This document shows, in pieces, positions 54,565 through 63,124 of a DNA stretch of 64,000 nucleotides (positions within the stretch are counted from its first letter, which is position 1; each line of letters opens with the position of its first letter). Both the position numbers and the translations under genes were made by a program. The notes beneath the pieces are model-generated. The model was given only the letters and a program-made list of their open reading frames with translations, was not told where the DNA came from and did not search any database. The stretch is taken from the NCBI GenBank assembly GCA_900545885.1, contig URAF01000005.1, positions 62,001 through 126,000 of the forward strand, given 5' to 3'. The DNA comes from an uncultured Eubacteriales bacterium. GTDB taxonomy: Bacteria > Bacillota > Clostridia > Christensenellales > CAG-917.

Positions 54565-55809
54565 ATGAAAAATTTGAAAGGTGCGTGCATTTTCGGTCAG
54601 AGCGGCGGTCCCACTTCCGTTATCAACAGCAGTGCGGCAGGCGTTTTCATCGAAGCGCTCAAACAGGACAACATCACCGCCGTTTACGGCGCGGAACACG
54701 GTATCGTCGGTATCCTCGGCGAGAAATTTTACGATATGTCCAAAGAGGACCCCAAAGAGCTGGAACTCTTGAAATATACTCCTTCTTCCGCTCTCGGTTC
54801 CGCCCGCTATAAACTCAAAGACGCGGCAGAGGACGACACCGATTACAAACGTATTCTCGAAGTGTTCAAGAAATACAACATCCGCTATTTCTTCTACAAC
54901 GGCGGCAACGACAGCATGGACACCTGCAACAAGGTCAGCAAATATTTGCAATCCGTAGGTTACGACTGCAACGTCATCGGCGTGCCCAAGACCATCGACA
55001 ACGACCTTTACGGCACCGACCATTGCCCCGGATACGCAAGTGCGGCGAAATACATTGCAACCACCATTATGGAATGCAACCTCGACGCCAAAGTGTACAA
55101 CTTCGGTCTTGTCTGCATCATCGAAGTTATGGGAAGAAACGCGGGTTGGCTCGCGGCTTCCGCTGAACTTGCAAACTACAAGGGTCTCGGCGCAGACCTC
55201 ATTTATCTGCCCGAAATGCCTTTCGACGTGGATAAATTCGTGGCTGACGTCGCGGCTGTCTGCGAAAGAAACGACAACAAGTGTATCGCAGTTGTTTCCG
55301 AAGGCCTCAAAACCGCGGACGGCAAATACGTCGGCGACTTCAAAGCGGGCGCAAACGACTTGTTCGGACATGCAACTCTCGGCGGTCTTGCCGGCATTCT
55401 CGGCGGCATAATCAAAGAACGCCTGAACGTCAAAGTCCGTCCCATCGAACTCAGCCTTATGCAACGTTGCGGCGCACACCTTGCGTCCAAAGTCGACGTT
55501 GAGGAAGCATTCAACGCGGGCGCGTTCGCAGTCAAATCCGCAGTCGCGGGCGAAACCGACAAAATGGTCGTTTTCGAAAGAGATTACAACGCGAAAGAGT
55601 ATTCCTGCAAACCCGTTCTTATGCCTCTCGAACTTGCGGCAAACACCGAAAGAACGGTTCCTACCGAATGGATTACCGAGGGCGGCAAGGGTATCAGCGA
55701 AGAGTTTGTGAAATACGCGCTTCCTCTCATTCAGGGCGACGCGAAAGCACCTCTCGAAGACGGTCTGCCCAGATTTGCGAAACTCAAAAAGATTTACGCG
55801 CAAAAGTAA
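54565..55809 (+). CDS. pfp: Pyrophosphate-dependent 6-phosphofructokinase
   Basis: Reversibly phosphorylates fructose 6-phosphate with PPi. The 414-residue protein has NGGNDSMDT and VPKTIDND: the Asp after GGN and the Lys in PKTIDND are the residues that block ATP and favour PPi. GQSGGPTSVINSSAAG opens the protein and IIEVMGRNAGWLAA follows. Its length and GGNDS form place it in the long PPi-type subgroup found in Clostridia and spirochaetes. AAGGAG precedes ATG 54565. With pfkA nearby, the cell could choose the phosphoryl donor and run this step in both directions. Confidence 0.94.
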   Translation: MKNLKGACIFGQSGGPTSVINSSAAGVFIEALKQDNITAVYGAEHGIVGILGEKFYDMSKEDPKELELLKYTPSSALGSARYKLKDAAEDDTDYKRILEVFKKYNIRYFFYNGGNDSMDTCNKVSKYLQSVGYDCNVIGVPKTIDNDLYGTDHCPGYASAAKYIATTIMECNLDAKVYNFGLVCIIEVMGRNAGWLAASAELANYKGLGADLIYLPEMPFDVDKFVADVAAVCERNDNKCIAVVSEGLKTADGKYVGDFKAGANDLFGHATLGGLAGILGGIIKERLNVKVRPIELSLMQRCGAHLASKVDVEEAFNAGAFAVKSAVAGETDKMVVFERDYNAKEYSCKPVLMPLELAANTERTVPTEWITEGGKGISEEFVKYALPLIQGDAKAPLEDGLPRFAKLKKIYAQK

Positions 55810-55830
55810 TTTTATCGACAACTCAACGGA

Positions 55831-55878
55831 AGGCGTCGGCGACACGGTTACGTGTCGTCTGCGCCTCTGTCATTTTTT
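55831..55878 (+). terminator. Imperfect terminator after the PPi-PFK gene
   Basis: A 16-position stem (AGGCGTCGGCGACACG with CGTGTCGTCTGCGCCT, three mismatches) is followed after a few bases by TTTTTT at 55873-55878. Confidence 0.6.
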
Positions 55879-55886
55879 GAAACAAT

Positions 55887-55902
55887 GCGGGCTCCAGCCC
55901 GC
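55887..55902 (+). promoter_or_regulatory. Hairpin in front of the rRNA methyltransferase gene
   Basis: GCGGGCT and AGCCCGC form a perfect 7-bp stem with a 2-base loop, 14 bases before the ATG and just before the ACGGAG ribosome site. It might affect initiation; no T-run is present. Confidence 0.4.
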
Positions 55903-55916
55903 GTCACGGAGATAAT

Positions 55917-57281
55917 ATGACCAAAGAAAGACTCCGCATAGGCGACGAAATCGAAGGTACCGTATCCGACTTCGGAATGAGCGGCGAGGGTATAGTCAAA
56001 CTCGGCGCATACCCCGTGTTCGTTCCTTTTGCCATTGTCGGCGAACAGGTGAAAATAAAGATAACCTATGCAAAGAAAGATTATGCTTTCGGTGAGCTTA
56101 TCGAGGTTTTATCTCCGTCAAAAGACCGCATAAAACCCCGATGCCGTTATTTCGGGAGATGCGGCGGCTGTGATTTGCAGCATCTCGACGCACCCAGGCA
56201 AGAGGAAGTCAAGCGGCTCAACCTCGTGCGCACGCTCATGAAAAACGCGGGGCTCGACATTGTCGTTCCCGAAGTTGTTTCGGGCGCGCGTTGGGCATAC
56301 CGCAACAAACTGTCTCTGCCTTTCGGGTCGCTCGGCAAACACGGCAAAACCGTACTCGGTTTCTACGAGAAAAAGTCGCATTGGGTCGTTCCCATGAAAT
56401 CCTGTCCGCTGCACGGCGACTGGGCGGACAAACTTATTGCCGCGGTTACTGCATGGGCAAACGAAAACGGCATAAAAGCCTACGACGAAAAGACCGGCAA
56501 AGGACAACTCCGTCACCTTGTGGCGCGTTATGTCACAACTCTTTCCGTGACCGTTGTCGTCAACAGCGACAATCTGCCGCACGCAGACAACCTCGTTAAA
56601 AAACTGGACGCGGTATTCGACGGTTATGCGTTGTACGTCTGTCCCAACAAAACGCGAACCAACGTGATTATGGGCGACTCCGTAAAACTGATACACGGCA
56701 AGGAAACCCCTCAGGAACTCGGCGCGTTTTCGGCGGTTGTATCTCCGCTCAGTTTCTTGCAGGTCAACGACGAAATCCGCGACAGGCTCTATTCGGATGT
56801 GTGCAAAGCGCTTGACGGGTTCGAGGGCGATATAGTGGAGCTTTATTCGGGTGTCGGATTGCTCACTGCGGAAATTGCTTCGCGGCTTCCCGACGCAGAA
56901 ATAACGGCGGTCGAAATCGTGCCGTCGGCGGTTGACGACGCAAGCAGTCTTATGAAAAAACTCGGGCTCGACGGCAGAGTGACGGAAATTTGCGCCGATG
57001 CGGTGGAGTATATGTCTTCGCTCGAAAAAAGCGAAAACTGCCGTGCCGTAGTAGTCGACCCGCCTCGCAAAGGTTGTGACGCCCCCGTGCTCGAAGGTAT
57101 TGTCAAAGCCGATTTTGGCAAAATAGTTTACGTTTCCTGCAACCCAGCAACGCTTGCTCGCGACTTGAAATTCCTGCTTGCAAACGGCTATACTTTGACA
57201 TCTATTCAACCTTACGATATGTTTCCGCAGACCATGCACGTCGAAACTTTGGTTGTGCTGGAAAAGAGTTGGACAAAGTAA
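55917..57281 (+). CDS. rlmD: TrmA/RlmD-family 23S rRNA (uracil-5-)-methyltransferase
   Basis: Methylates C5 of uridine in 23S rRNA using SAM. The 454 residues contain an N-terminal TRAM domain (GDEIEGTVSDFGMSGEGI), the Fe-S cysteines CRYFGRCGGCDLQHL with CPLH further on, QLR.L, the SAM-binding ELYSGVGLLTAEIA, the DPPRKG motif and the catalytic YVSCNPATLARDL. The Fe-S cluster separates it from TrmA, whose target is tRNA. In Firmicutes this family includes RlmCD with two rRNA targets, so the exact uridine is unknown and the symbol is tentative. ATG 55917 follows CGGAG. Confidence 0.93.
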   Translation: MTKERLRIGDEIEGTVSDFGMSGEGIVKLGAYPVFVPFAIVGEQVKIKITYAKKDYAFGELIEVLSPSKDRIKPRCRYFGRCGGCDLQHLDAPRQEEVKRLNLVRTLMKNAGLDIVVPEVVSGARWAYRNKLSLPFGSLGKHGKTVLGFYEKKSHWVVPMKSCPLHGDWADKLIAAVTAWANENGIKAYDEKTGKGQLRHLVARYVTTLSVTVVVNSDNLPHADNLVKKLDAVFDGYALYVCPNKTRTNVIMGDSVKLIHGKETPQELGAFSAVVSPLSFLQVNDEIRDRLYSDVCKALDGFEGDIVELYSGVGLLTAEIASRLPDAEITAVEIVPSAVDDASSLMKKLGLDGRVTEICADAVEYMSSLEKSENCRAVVVDPPRKGCDAPVLEGIVKADFGKIVYVSCNPATLARDLKFLLANGYTLTSIQPYDMFPQTMHVETLVVLEKSWTK

Positions 57282-57309
57282 AAAGTGCAGAGTGTAAAAC
57301 ATCAAATTT

Positions 57310-57344
57310 AAAACGGGTGAATTTCAGGTGCACCCGTTTTATTG
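57310..57344. terminator. Terminator after the rRNA methyltransferase gene
   Basis: AAACGGGTG and CACCCGTTT (9-bp arms, 11-base loop), then TTATTG. It lies between convergent genes and has A/T-rich flanks on both sides, so it may be bidirectional. Confidence 0.75.
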
Positions 57345-57449
57345 TTTGGAATGAAACTGCGTTGAAAATTCTTTGCAGATTTATTTTTTATGTTTGTTGT
57401 AGCTACTCGGATTACGGCTATGTTAAGCGTTTAACGAACTCTAAGAAAT

Positions 57450-58091
57450 TTATTCGCGGACGAGGTCTTCGGGTTCTTCCATGTCGGCGGCAATACCGTC
57501 CGCAAATGCGGGTTCGCGTACAAATACGTCTTCGCTTGCTTGCAGATTGGCACTTTTGCCCCAGTTGCGCATGACAAGGAATTTGTTGCCGAGAAAACTG
57601 AGTACGAATGCGGTGAAGGAACCCACAAGTTTGCCTGCATATCCGCCCACCGTTTCCGCAACCGCCGCATCGGTTCCGTTTGCAATCATGGAGTTTGCAG
57701 ACGCTCTCGTGATTATGCCGCCGAGGTAGGTGTTGAGCAGAATTATGCAAATCATAATTATCGCAAACATAACTCCCGACACGACAACGTTGTTGGTTGC
57801 TTTGAAAGTTTTTTTGCGGTTGAGAACGAAAGTTGCGGTTTGCGCGAGTATGTTGGACACAAGGAACGCGATGAAAGTTCTCGTATGGTCGTAGCTGAAC
57901 AGGAACCATTTGAACGGCTCGTCGTAATCTTTTATGCAGAGTTCAATGAGCGTAAAAGATATATATTCGATTGCAAAACAAATAAGAGAAACGAGAGTAT
58001 AAACGATAATCTGACGGATATTCTCGTGCGCCTCGAAAAAAGGCTTGATTTTTTCCTGCCACAAAGACGGTTTTTTTACTGTGTTTTCCAT
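57450..58091 (-). CDS. GtrA-like membrane protein
   Basis: A 213-residue protein with four membrane helices, of the GtrA/DPMS family that flips or presents lipid-linked sugars for wall or surface glycosylation. Family features are the N-terminal IVYTLVSLICFAIEYISF helix, the SNILAQTATFVLNRKKTF segment (a typical N..FvlNRkwtF motif) and the final GNKFLVMRNW. It carries an extended first loop and an acidic C-terminal tail. Start ATG at 58091 (minus strand) follows AGGGGGAG. No glycosyltransferase neighbour is present, which leaves its pathway open. Confidence 0.88.
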   Translation of the reverse strand: MENTVKKPSLWQEKIKPFFEAHENIRQIIVYTLVSLICFAIEYISFTLIELCIKDYDEPFKWFLFSYDHTRTFIAFLVSNILAQTATFVLNRKKTFKATNNVVVSGVMFAIIMICIILLNTYLGGIITRASANSMIANGTDAAVAETVGGYAGKLVGSFTAFVLSFLGNKFLVMRNWGKSANLQASEDVFVREPAFADGIAADMEEPEDLVRE

Positions 58092-58289
58092 ACAACTCCC
58101 CCTTTTTAACAATAAATATTTTAGAACCGCGCGGCAGTCGTGTCAATAAGCAATTTTACTTAGAAAACCCACAATCGCCGATTTCGCGCACGAAAAGGGC
58201 GGTTCAATGAGTTGAACAAGGAAAATAAACGACAAATTCAGTCATATGTCCGATTTCTCGAAGGTGTGCGACAAGTGTGCATTTTGGTA

Positions 58290-58318
58290 TTGCTATGTAT
58301 AAAAAATTGTGTTACAAT
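58290..58318 (+). promoter_or_regulatory. Promoter of the M28-type peptidase gene
   Basis: TTGCTA (58290-58295), 17-bp spacer, TACAAT (58313-58318), 29 bases before the start codon. The rest of the 256-bp intergenic region (58092-58347) shows no gene or strong structure. Confidence 0.68.
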
Positions 58319-58347
58319 TTAACCAATGTTGATAAAGGAGAAAGCTT

Positions 58348-59616
58348 ATGGCTGATTTGAAAAAACTCATCGATAACAAAGCTAAGAGCGCGCAGTATAT
58401 GGCGGACGAGATTGCTCATATCTGCAAGAACATCCCCAAGCGCGGCCCCGGCGACGAAGGCGAGAAAATCGCTTGCGAGTACATGGCGGACGTCCTTAAA
58501 AACGATTGCGGTTGCGAACGCGCCGACGTCGAATCCTTCAAGGAAAATCCCCATTCCTTCCTCGGTTGGATTTACTTTACCATTACTTTCGCACTCGCGG
58601 GTATGATTTTGTTCTTCTTCATGCCTGCACTCGGCGCAGCTCTCATTGCACTCGGCTTTTTCATCATGGTAGTGCAGTTCGGTATGTACAAGAAACTCAT
58701 TGACGGTTTCTTCCCCGAAAAAACCGGACACAACGTTACTGCTATCAAGAAATGCACCGGCGAAGTCAAGGCGAGAATTTTCTTCAACGGGCACCCCGAC
58801 GCAGCGTGGAACTGGCCCGTCAACAACAAATTCGGCGGCGCGGTTTACGAAGGACACATCGTTGTCAGCGTTCTCGGCGCATTGATTGCTCTTGCACTCA
58901 ACATCGCAGCGGCGGTCAGACTCGAAGGCGGCTATCTCACTTCCTTCGCGCTCACCGACTATACCGCGGCATACGGCGAAGCTCTCTTCTGGTGCGGTAT
59001 CGCAGTGCTCGTTTTTGCACCTTTCCTCTTCCTCATGTACTTCATGTGGGATCCCAAGACCATTGTTGACGGCGCAAACGACAACCTTACCGGTTGCTAT
59101 ATGGGTATTGCAATCCTCAAAGCTCTGAAAGACGAGGGTATCGAACTCAAACACACCGAAGTCGGCGTCATCCTTTCCGGTTCGGAAGAAGCGGGTCTCA
59201 GAGGCGCAAAAGCATGGTGCGAAAAGCACGCGGGCGAATTCGACGACGTTCCTACCTGGATTTATTCTTACGACACCATTCATGACGGCAAGTTCCTCGG
59301 CGTCAACTACCGCGACCTCAACGGCACGGTCAAAGCCGACAAGGAAGTCAGCGACTGCTTCATGGAAAGTGCAAAAGAACTCGGCATCAAGTGCAACAAA
59401 ACTCTGGTTCCTCCTTTCGGCGGCGCAACCGACTCTGCGGCGTTTGCACAGGCGGGTTACAAAGTCACGGGTATCACGGCACTCAACCACGTTCTCGAAG
59501 ATTACTATCACACGCTTAAAGACACGGCGGACAACCTTGACAAGGACTGCCTTGCGGATTGCTATGCAATCAGCGTGAGATGCCTTGAAAAGTTCGACGA
59601 GAAGTTCGGCAAGTAA
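58348..59616 (+). CDS. M28-family zinc peptidase with inserted membrane helices
   Basis: A 422-residue protein whose metallopeptidase residues fit M28 aminopeptidases: H149 in NGHPD, D245 in GANDN, E280-E281 in SGSEEAGL, D309 in YSYDT and H388 in DYYHTL. Four hydrophobic segments (about 71-91, 93-112, 172-190, 213-234) are inserted before and inside the first half of the catalytic domain, so the protein should sit in the membrane, a form known in some Firmicutes. The active site would face the cytoplasm if both ends are inside. Substrate unknown. GGAG ribosome site; own promoter and a terminator make it a single-gene unit. Confidence 0.87.
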   Translation: MADLKKLIDNKAKSAQYMADEIAHICKNIPKRGPGDEGEKIACEYMADVLKNDCGCERADVESFKENPHSFLGWIYFTITFALAGMILFFFMPALGAALIALGFFIMVVQFGMYKKLIDGFFPEKTGHNVTAIKKCTGEVKARIFFNGHPDAAWNWPVNNKFGGAVYEGHIVVSVLGALIALALNIAAAVRLEGGYLTSFALTDYTAAYGEALFWCGIAVLVFAPFLFLMYFMWDPKTIVDGANDNLTGCYMGIAILKALKDEGIELKHTEVGVILSGSEEAGLRGAKAWCEKHAGEFDDVPTWIYSYDTIHDGKFLGVNYRDLNGTVKADKEVSDCFMESAKELGIKCNKTLVPPFGGATDSAAFAQAGYKVTGITALNHVLEDYYHTLKDTADNLDKDCLADCYAISVRCLEKFDEKFGK

Positions 59617-59630
59617 AAGACAATGTACAT

Positions 59631-59659
59631 AAAGCTCCGCGCTTTGCGGAGCTTTTTTG
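59631..59659 (+). terminator. Intrinsic terminator after the M28-type peptidase gene
   Basis: AAGCTCCGC / GCGGAGCTT (9-bp stem, 5-base loop) followed by TTTTTTG. Confidence 0.92.
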
Positions 59660-59706
59660 TTTGCTTGCTTTTTACAAGATATGGCGCGTCGTTTTACATT
59701 CTGCGA

Positions 59707-59735
59707 TTGAACGGACGGCGTAATTGTGATAAAAT
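59707..59735 (+). promoter_or_regulatory. Promoter of mgsA
   Basis: TTGAAC (59707-59712), 17-bp spacer, TAAAAT (59730-59735) with extended TGA before it, 43 bases before the start codon. Confidence 0.72.
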
Positions 59736-59778
59736 TGCATTGTCCCGAAAGACGGGGCAGTACTACTCAGGAGAAATT

Positions 59779-60153
59779 ATGCAGAAAAAAACCATTGCGC
59801 TGATTGCGCACGACAACAAAAAAGCCGAAATGGTAAGTTGGGCAATGAAGAACAGGGAAGTCCTGTCGCGTTTTAACCTTTGCGGAACGGGAACGACTGC
59901 AAAACTTGTTGCCGAGGCCACCGAACTCGATATTTTCAGATACCTTTCGGGTCCGCTCGGAGGCGACCAGCAAATCGGTGCGAAAATAGCGGAAAGACAG
60001 ATTGACATCGTAGTGTTTTTCTGGGACCCGTTGCAGGCTCAGCCGCATGACCCCGACGTAAAAGCGTTGCTGCGCATTGCCGTCGTTTACGACATTCCAA
60101 TTGCAACAAACAAGGCGACCGCGGATTACGTCATTACCTCGTCCCTTCTCTAA
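59779..60153 (+). CDS. mgsA: Methylglyoxal synthase
   Basis: Turns dihydroxyacetone phosphate into methylglyoxal and phosphate, a glycolytic bypass used when phosphate is scarce or sugar phosphates accumulate. The 124-residue protein has the catalytic set H11 (LIAHD), D63 (GPLGGDQQIG), H90 and D93 (QPHDPDV), and TGTT for phosphate binding. ATG 59779 follows AGGAGA; the longer frame from 59623 overlaps a terminator and the promoter. With two PFKs, PEPCK and HPr kinase nearby, it adds to a cluster of central-carbon genes, though each has its own promoter. Confidence 0.96.
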   Translation: MQKKTIALIAHDNKKAEMVSWAMKNREVLSRFNLCGTGTTAKLVAEATELDIFRYLSGPLGGDQQIGAKIAERQIDIVVFFWDPLQAQPHDPDVKALLRIAVVYDIPIATNKATADYVITSSLL

Positions 60154-60231
60154 CTCAGCTGCAATGAGGATTAACGGCATTAAATACGGCTTTTAAGTCG
60201 TTTTTCCGTCTGTTTGCCGCGAAAATCAGTA

Positions 60232-60260
60232 TTTACATTCACTATAAAATGTTTTATAAT
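60232..60260 (+). promoter_or_regulatory. Promoter of the flavin oxidoreductase gene
   Basis: TTTACA (60232-60237), 17-bp spacer, TATAAT (60255-60260), 28 bases before the start codon. Confidence 0.82.
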
Positions 60261-60288
60261 TATAACAGCATAAATTAAGGAGAGAATC

Positions 60289-62340
60289 ATGGACAAAAAA
60301 TTCGAACCGCTGTTTACCCCGTGGAAAATACGTGACGTCGAAATCAAAAACCGTATCGTCATGTGTCCTATGGGCGGAACGTCGCTTTTCGGTTGGATGG
60401 AACCCAACCACTTCGACAAAGTGGCCGCAGAGTTCTTCATCGACAAAGCGAAGAATAACGTCGGTCTCATTATCCCCGGTATCGCGCCCATCAGAGATAC
60501 CATCGGCGGAAGATGGCTTTATCAGAACAAGGGCATGTTCAAGAAGCTGAAAGTCTTTATGGATGAAATCCATAAGTACGGTGCAAAGCTTTTCGTACAG
60601 CTTACCGCGGGCTTTGGTCGTGCGTTTGCAATCACCGACGACCTTGCTATGCTTCACAACAACAAAGTGCTTGCCGCGCTTGCGAAACCCATCGTGGATA
60701 TATCCGCAATCTGCGCGTCGCCGAGCGAACTGCCTTCCCGTTGGGCGGAGAACGTAAAATGCCGCGCCCTCACCAAGAAGGAAATCAAGAAGATGGTTTA
60801 CGCTTTCGCACAGACTGCAAAGCTCTGCAAGGAAGCGGGCGTAGACGGTGTGGAAGTTCACGCCGTGCACGAAGGTTATCTGCTTGACCAGTTCACACAC
60901 AAATACACCAACCACAGAACGGACGAATACGGCGGAAGTTTTGAAAACAGATACCGTTTCCCCGTCGAAATCGTCAAAGCAATCAAAGCCGAATGCGGCG
61001 AAAATTATCCCGTATCTCTCCGTTATTCCGTCGTCAGCAAGACCAAAGACTTCTGCGTCGGCGCAATGCCCGGTGAAGACTTTGTCGAAATCGGCCGCGA
61101 TATGGAAGAGAGCGAACGCGCCGCAAAATATTTGCAGGATGCGGGCTACGACATGCTCAACGCGGACAACGGCACCTACGATGCATGGTACTGGGCACAT
61201 CCGCCGGCCTATATGCCTCAGAACTGCAACCTCGACGACGTCGCACACATCAAGAAATTTGTCGACATCCCCGTGGTTTGCGCAGGACGTATGGAACCCG
61301 ACGTCGGCGCACAGGCAGTCAAAGAAGGTAAGATTGACGGCGTCGGCATTGCGCGTCAGTTCCTGACCGACGGCGCGTGGGTCACCAAACTCATGGAAGA
61401 CCGCCTCGAAGACATTCAGCCTTGTATCTGCTGCCACAACGCTTGCTTTGCAATGGCACACTACAAGGGCGTTGCCAACGACGAGACGATGGACGATGCG
61501 GCGCACATGGCGAGATGCGCTCTGAACCCGCAGACCATGCAGGGACACAAGTACGACATTATCCCCGCAAAGAAGTCCAAGAAGATCGCGGTTATCGGCG
61601 GCGGTGTCGGTGGCATGGAAGTCGCGAGAATTGCAACGCTCAGAGGCCATAAGGTCACCATTTACGAAAAGACAGACCGTCTTGGCGGTATCTTTATCGC
61701 GGCGGCGGCACCTTCCTTCAAAGAGAAAGACCGTGCGCTCATCGAATGGTACAGACGCCAGATTGCAAAACTCAACATCGAAGTCAAATTCAACACCGAA
61801 GTCAAGGACATCACCAAACTCGACGCAGACGAAATCGTCATTGCAACGGGTGCAAAGGCGCGCAAGGTCCGTATACCCGGCGTTGAAAACAGCATGGAAG
61901 CAGTCGAATATCTCGAAGGCAAACCCGTCGGCGAAAACGTCGTTATCATCGGCGGCGGTCTGAGTGGTTGCGAAATCGCGTATGACCTCTTCCTGAAAGG
62001 CAAAAAACCCGTCATCGTCGAGATGAAAAACGACCTTATGGCAATCCGCGGATTGTGCCTTGCGAACTCGTCTTATCTCAGAGACTTCTTCAACTACAAG
62101 AAAGTCCCCGTATACCTCGAAAGCAAGGTCAGCAAAATCAATCCCGACAGCGTCGTTATCTGCGACAAAGACGGCAAACAGACCGAAATCAAGGCAGACA
62201 GCGTTATAGTGTCCGTAGGATACGTTCCCGCACCGATAGCACCCAAGGCTTCGCACGTACACCTTGTCGGCGACGCAAACGGCGTGGGCAACCTCAGAAC
62301 GGTTGTATGGCGCGCATGGCAGGTTGCGGAAAAACTGTAA
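60289..62340 (+). CDS. Old-Yellow-Enzyme-type NADH:flavin oxidoreductase with Fe-S cluster (enoate / dienoyl-CoA reductase-like)
   Basis: A 683-residue, three-domain flavoprotein. Residues 1-370 form the FMN TIM barrel (MCPMGGTSLF, the active-site HAVHEGYLLDQFTHKYTNHRTDEYGGS region, of which HEGYLLDQF is most telling). Then four cysteines CICCHNAC...C (about 385-412) bind a 4Fe-4S cluster. Residues 425-683 carry an FAD domain with AVIGGGVGGMEVA and a nucleotide-binding VVIIGGGLSGCEIA. This matches 2,4-dienoyl-CoA reductase, enoate reductase and the bile-acid enzymes BaiCD/BaiH of gut Clostridia. The substrate is not determined. Own promoter, AGGAGAG ribosome site and a following hairpin make it a single-gene unit. 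Confidence 0.93.
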   Translation: MDKKFEPLFTPWKIRDVEIKNRIVMCPMGGTSLFGWMEPNHFDKVAAEFFIDKAKNNVGLIIPGIAPIRDTIGGRWLYQNKGMFKKLKVFMDEIHKYGAKLFVQLTAGFGRAFAITDDLAMLHNNKVLAALAKPIVDISAICASPSELPSRWAENVKCRALTKKEIKKMVYAFAQTAKLCKEAGVDGVEVHAVHEGYLLDQFTHKYTNHRTDEYGGSFENRYRFPVEIVKAIKAECGENYPVSLRYSVVSKTKDFCVGAMPGEDFVEIGRDMEESERAAKYLQDAGYDMLNADNGTYDAWYWAHPPAYMPQNCNLDDVAHIKKFVDIPVVCAGRMEPDVGAQAVKEGKIDGVGIARQFLTDGAWVTKLMEDRLEDIQPCICCHNACFAMAHYKGVANDETMDDAAHMARCALNPQTMQGHKYDIIPAKKSKKIAVIGGGVGGMEVARIATLRGHKVTIYEKTDRLGGIFIAAAAPSFKEKDRALIEWYRRQIAKLNIEVKFNTEVKDITKLDADEIVIATGAKARKVRIPGVENSMEAVEYLEGKPVGENVVIIGGGLSGCEIAYDLFLKGKKPVIVEMKNDLMAIRGLCLANSSYLRDFFNYKKVPVYLESKVSKINPDSVVICDKDGKQTEIKADSVIVSVGYVPAPIAPKASHVHLVGDANGVGNLRTVVWRAWQVAEKL

Positions 62341-62358
62341 TTTTACGACAACGTATTC

Positions 62359-62388
62359 AAAGAGGTGCGCCATGCGGCGCACCTCTTT
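62359..62388 (+). terminator. Hairpin after the flavin oxidoreductase gene
   Basis: Perfect 13-bp stem AAAGAGGTGCGCC / GGCGCACCTCTTT with an ATGC loop; only TTT then AAG follow. Probably a terminator. The next 200 bases to 62588 hold no gene or clear promoter. Confidence 0.78.
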
Positions 62389-62588
62389 AAGTAAAAACGG
62401 CAAGGATTAAATCCACTTGCACCCGAACCGAAAATCGGGCGAACAAAACAAAGCCAAGCCCCGATGTCGACGTGATTCTGCGCTGGCGTAAATCGGAGAG
62501 GGCGGCATTAAAAACCCAATATTCAAAACTCAAAAGTATTAAGCGGTTTTCGTAAGAAATCGGAAAACGCGTTTGTCAAATTGAAACC

Positions 62589-63077
62589 ATGAACGAAAAA
62601 ATAGAGAAATGTCTTGCCACGCTTGACGCGGCAGGAGTGCAGTATAAGTTTGCGGAACACGCAAAAGCCGACACAATCGACGACGTTTTGGCGCTCGGGT
62701 TGCCCGACACCGACAAAGTGGCGAAAAATCTTTTCGTGCGCGACGACAAAAAGTTGAATTATTACGTGCTGACCGTTCGACAGGATAAGCACGTGTCCTT
62801 GCGCGACGCGCAGGAAAAAATGGGCTCGCGCAAACTGTCCTTTGCTGACGAAGAGGATTTGAACAATCTTCTCGGGCTCGCAAAAGGGTCAGTCACGCCG
62901 CTCGGTTATATGAACGACGCGGCAAAAAAAGTCAAATTCGTGCTGGATGCGGAATTCAAGGGGCAGACGATTGGCGTGCACCCGAACGATAACACCGCGA
63001 CGGTGTGGCTTGCCGCCGACGATATTGTCGCGCTCATACGCAAGCACGGCAATTTCGTTTACTATCTGCGTTTCTGA
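62589..63077 (+). CDS. YbaK-type prolyl-tRNA editing protein (ProX/PrdX-like)
   Basis: A 162-residue free-standing editing domain that removes mischarged amino acids from tRNA. The pattern LTVRQDKHVSLRDAQEKMGSRKLSFADEEDL and the GLAKGSVTPLG motif, with the later IGVHPNDNTATVWL, is that of ProXp-ala/PrdX, which clears Ala from tRNA-Pro. K46 in VAKNLFVRD fits the conserved YbaK lysine. Start ATG 62589 has no strong ribosome site; GAAACC precedes it. The gene stands alone between a hairpin and the following esterase gene, which starts 47 bp later. Confidence 0.88.
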   Translation: MNEKIEKCLATLDAAGVQYKFAEHAKADTIDDVLALGLPDTDKVAKNLFVRDDKKLNYYVLTVRQDKHVSLRDAQEKMGSRKLSFADEEDLNNLLGLAKGSVTPLGYMNDAAKKVKFVLDAEFKGQTIGVHPNDNTATVWLAADDIVALIRKHGNFVYYLRF

Positions 63078-63124
63078 CACGGTCGGTTTAAGAGCAAAAC
63101 AGGGTGTGTATTTAAGGGGGAAAT

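Noticed and set aside
62389..62588. Possible small RNA or tRNA between the flavin oxidoreductase and the editing-protein gene
   Set aside because: No cloverleaf, CCA end, promoter or T-run terminator could be made out; the stretch looks empty.
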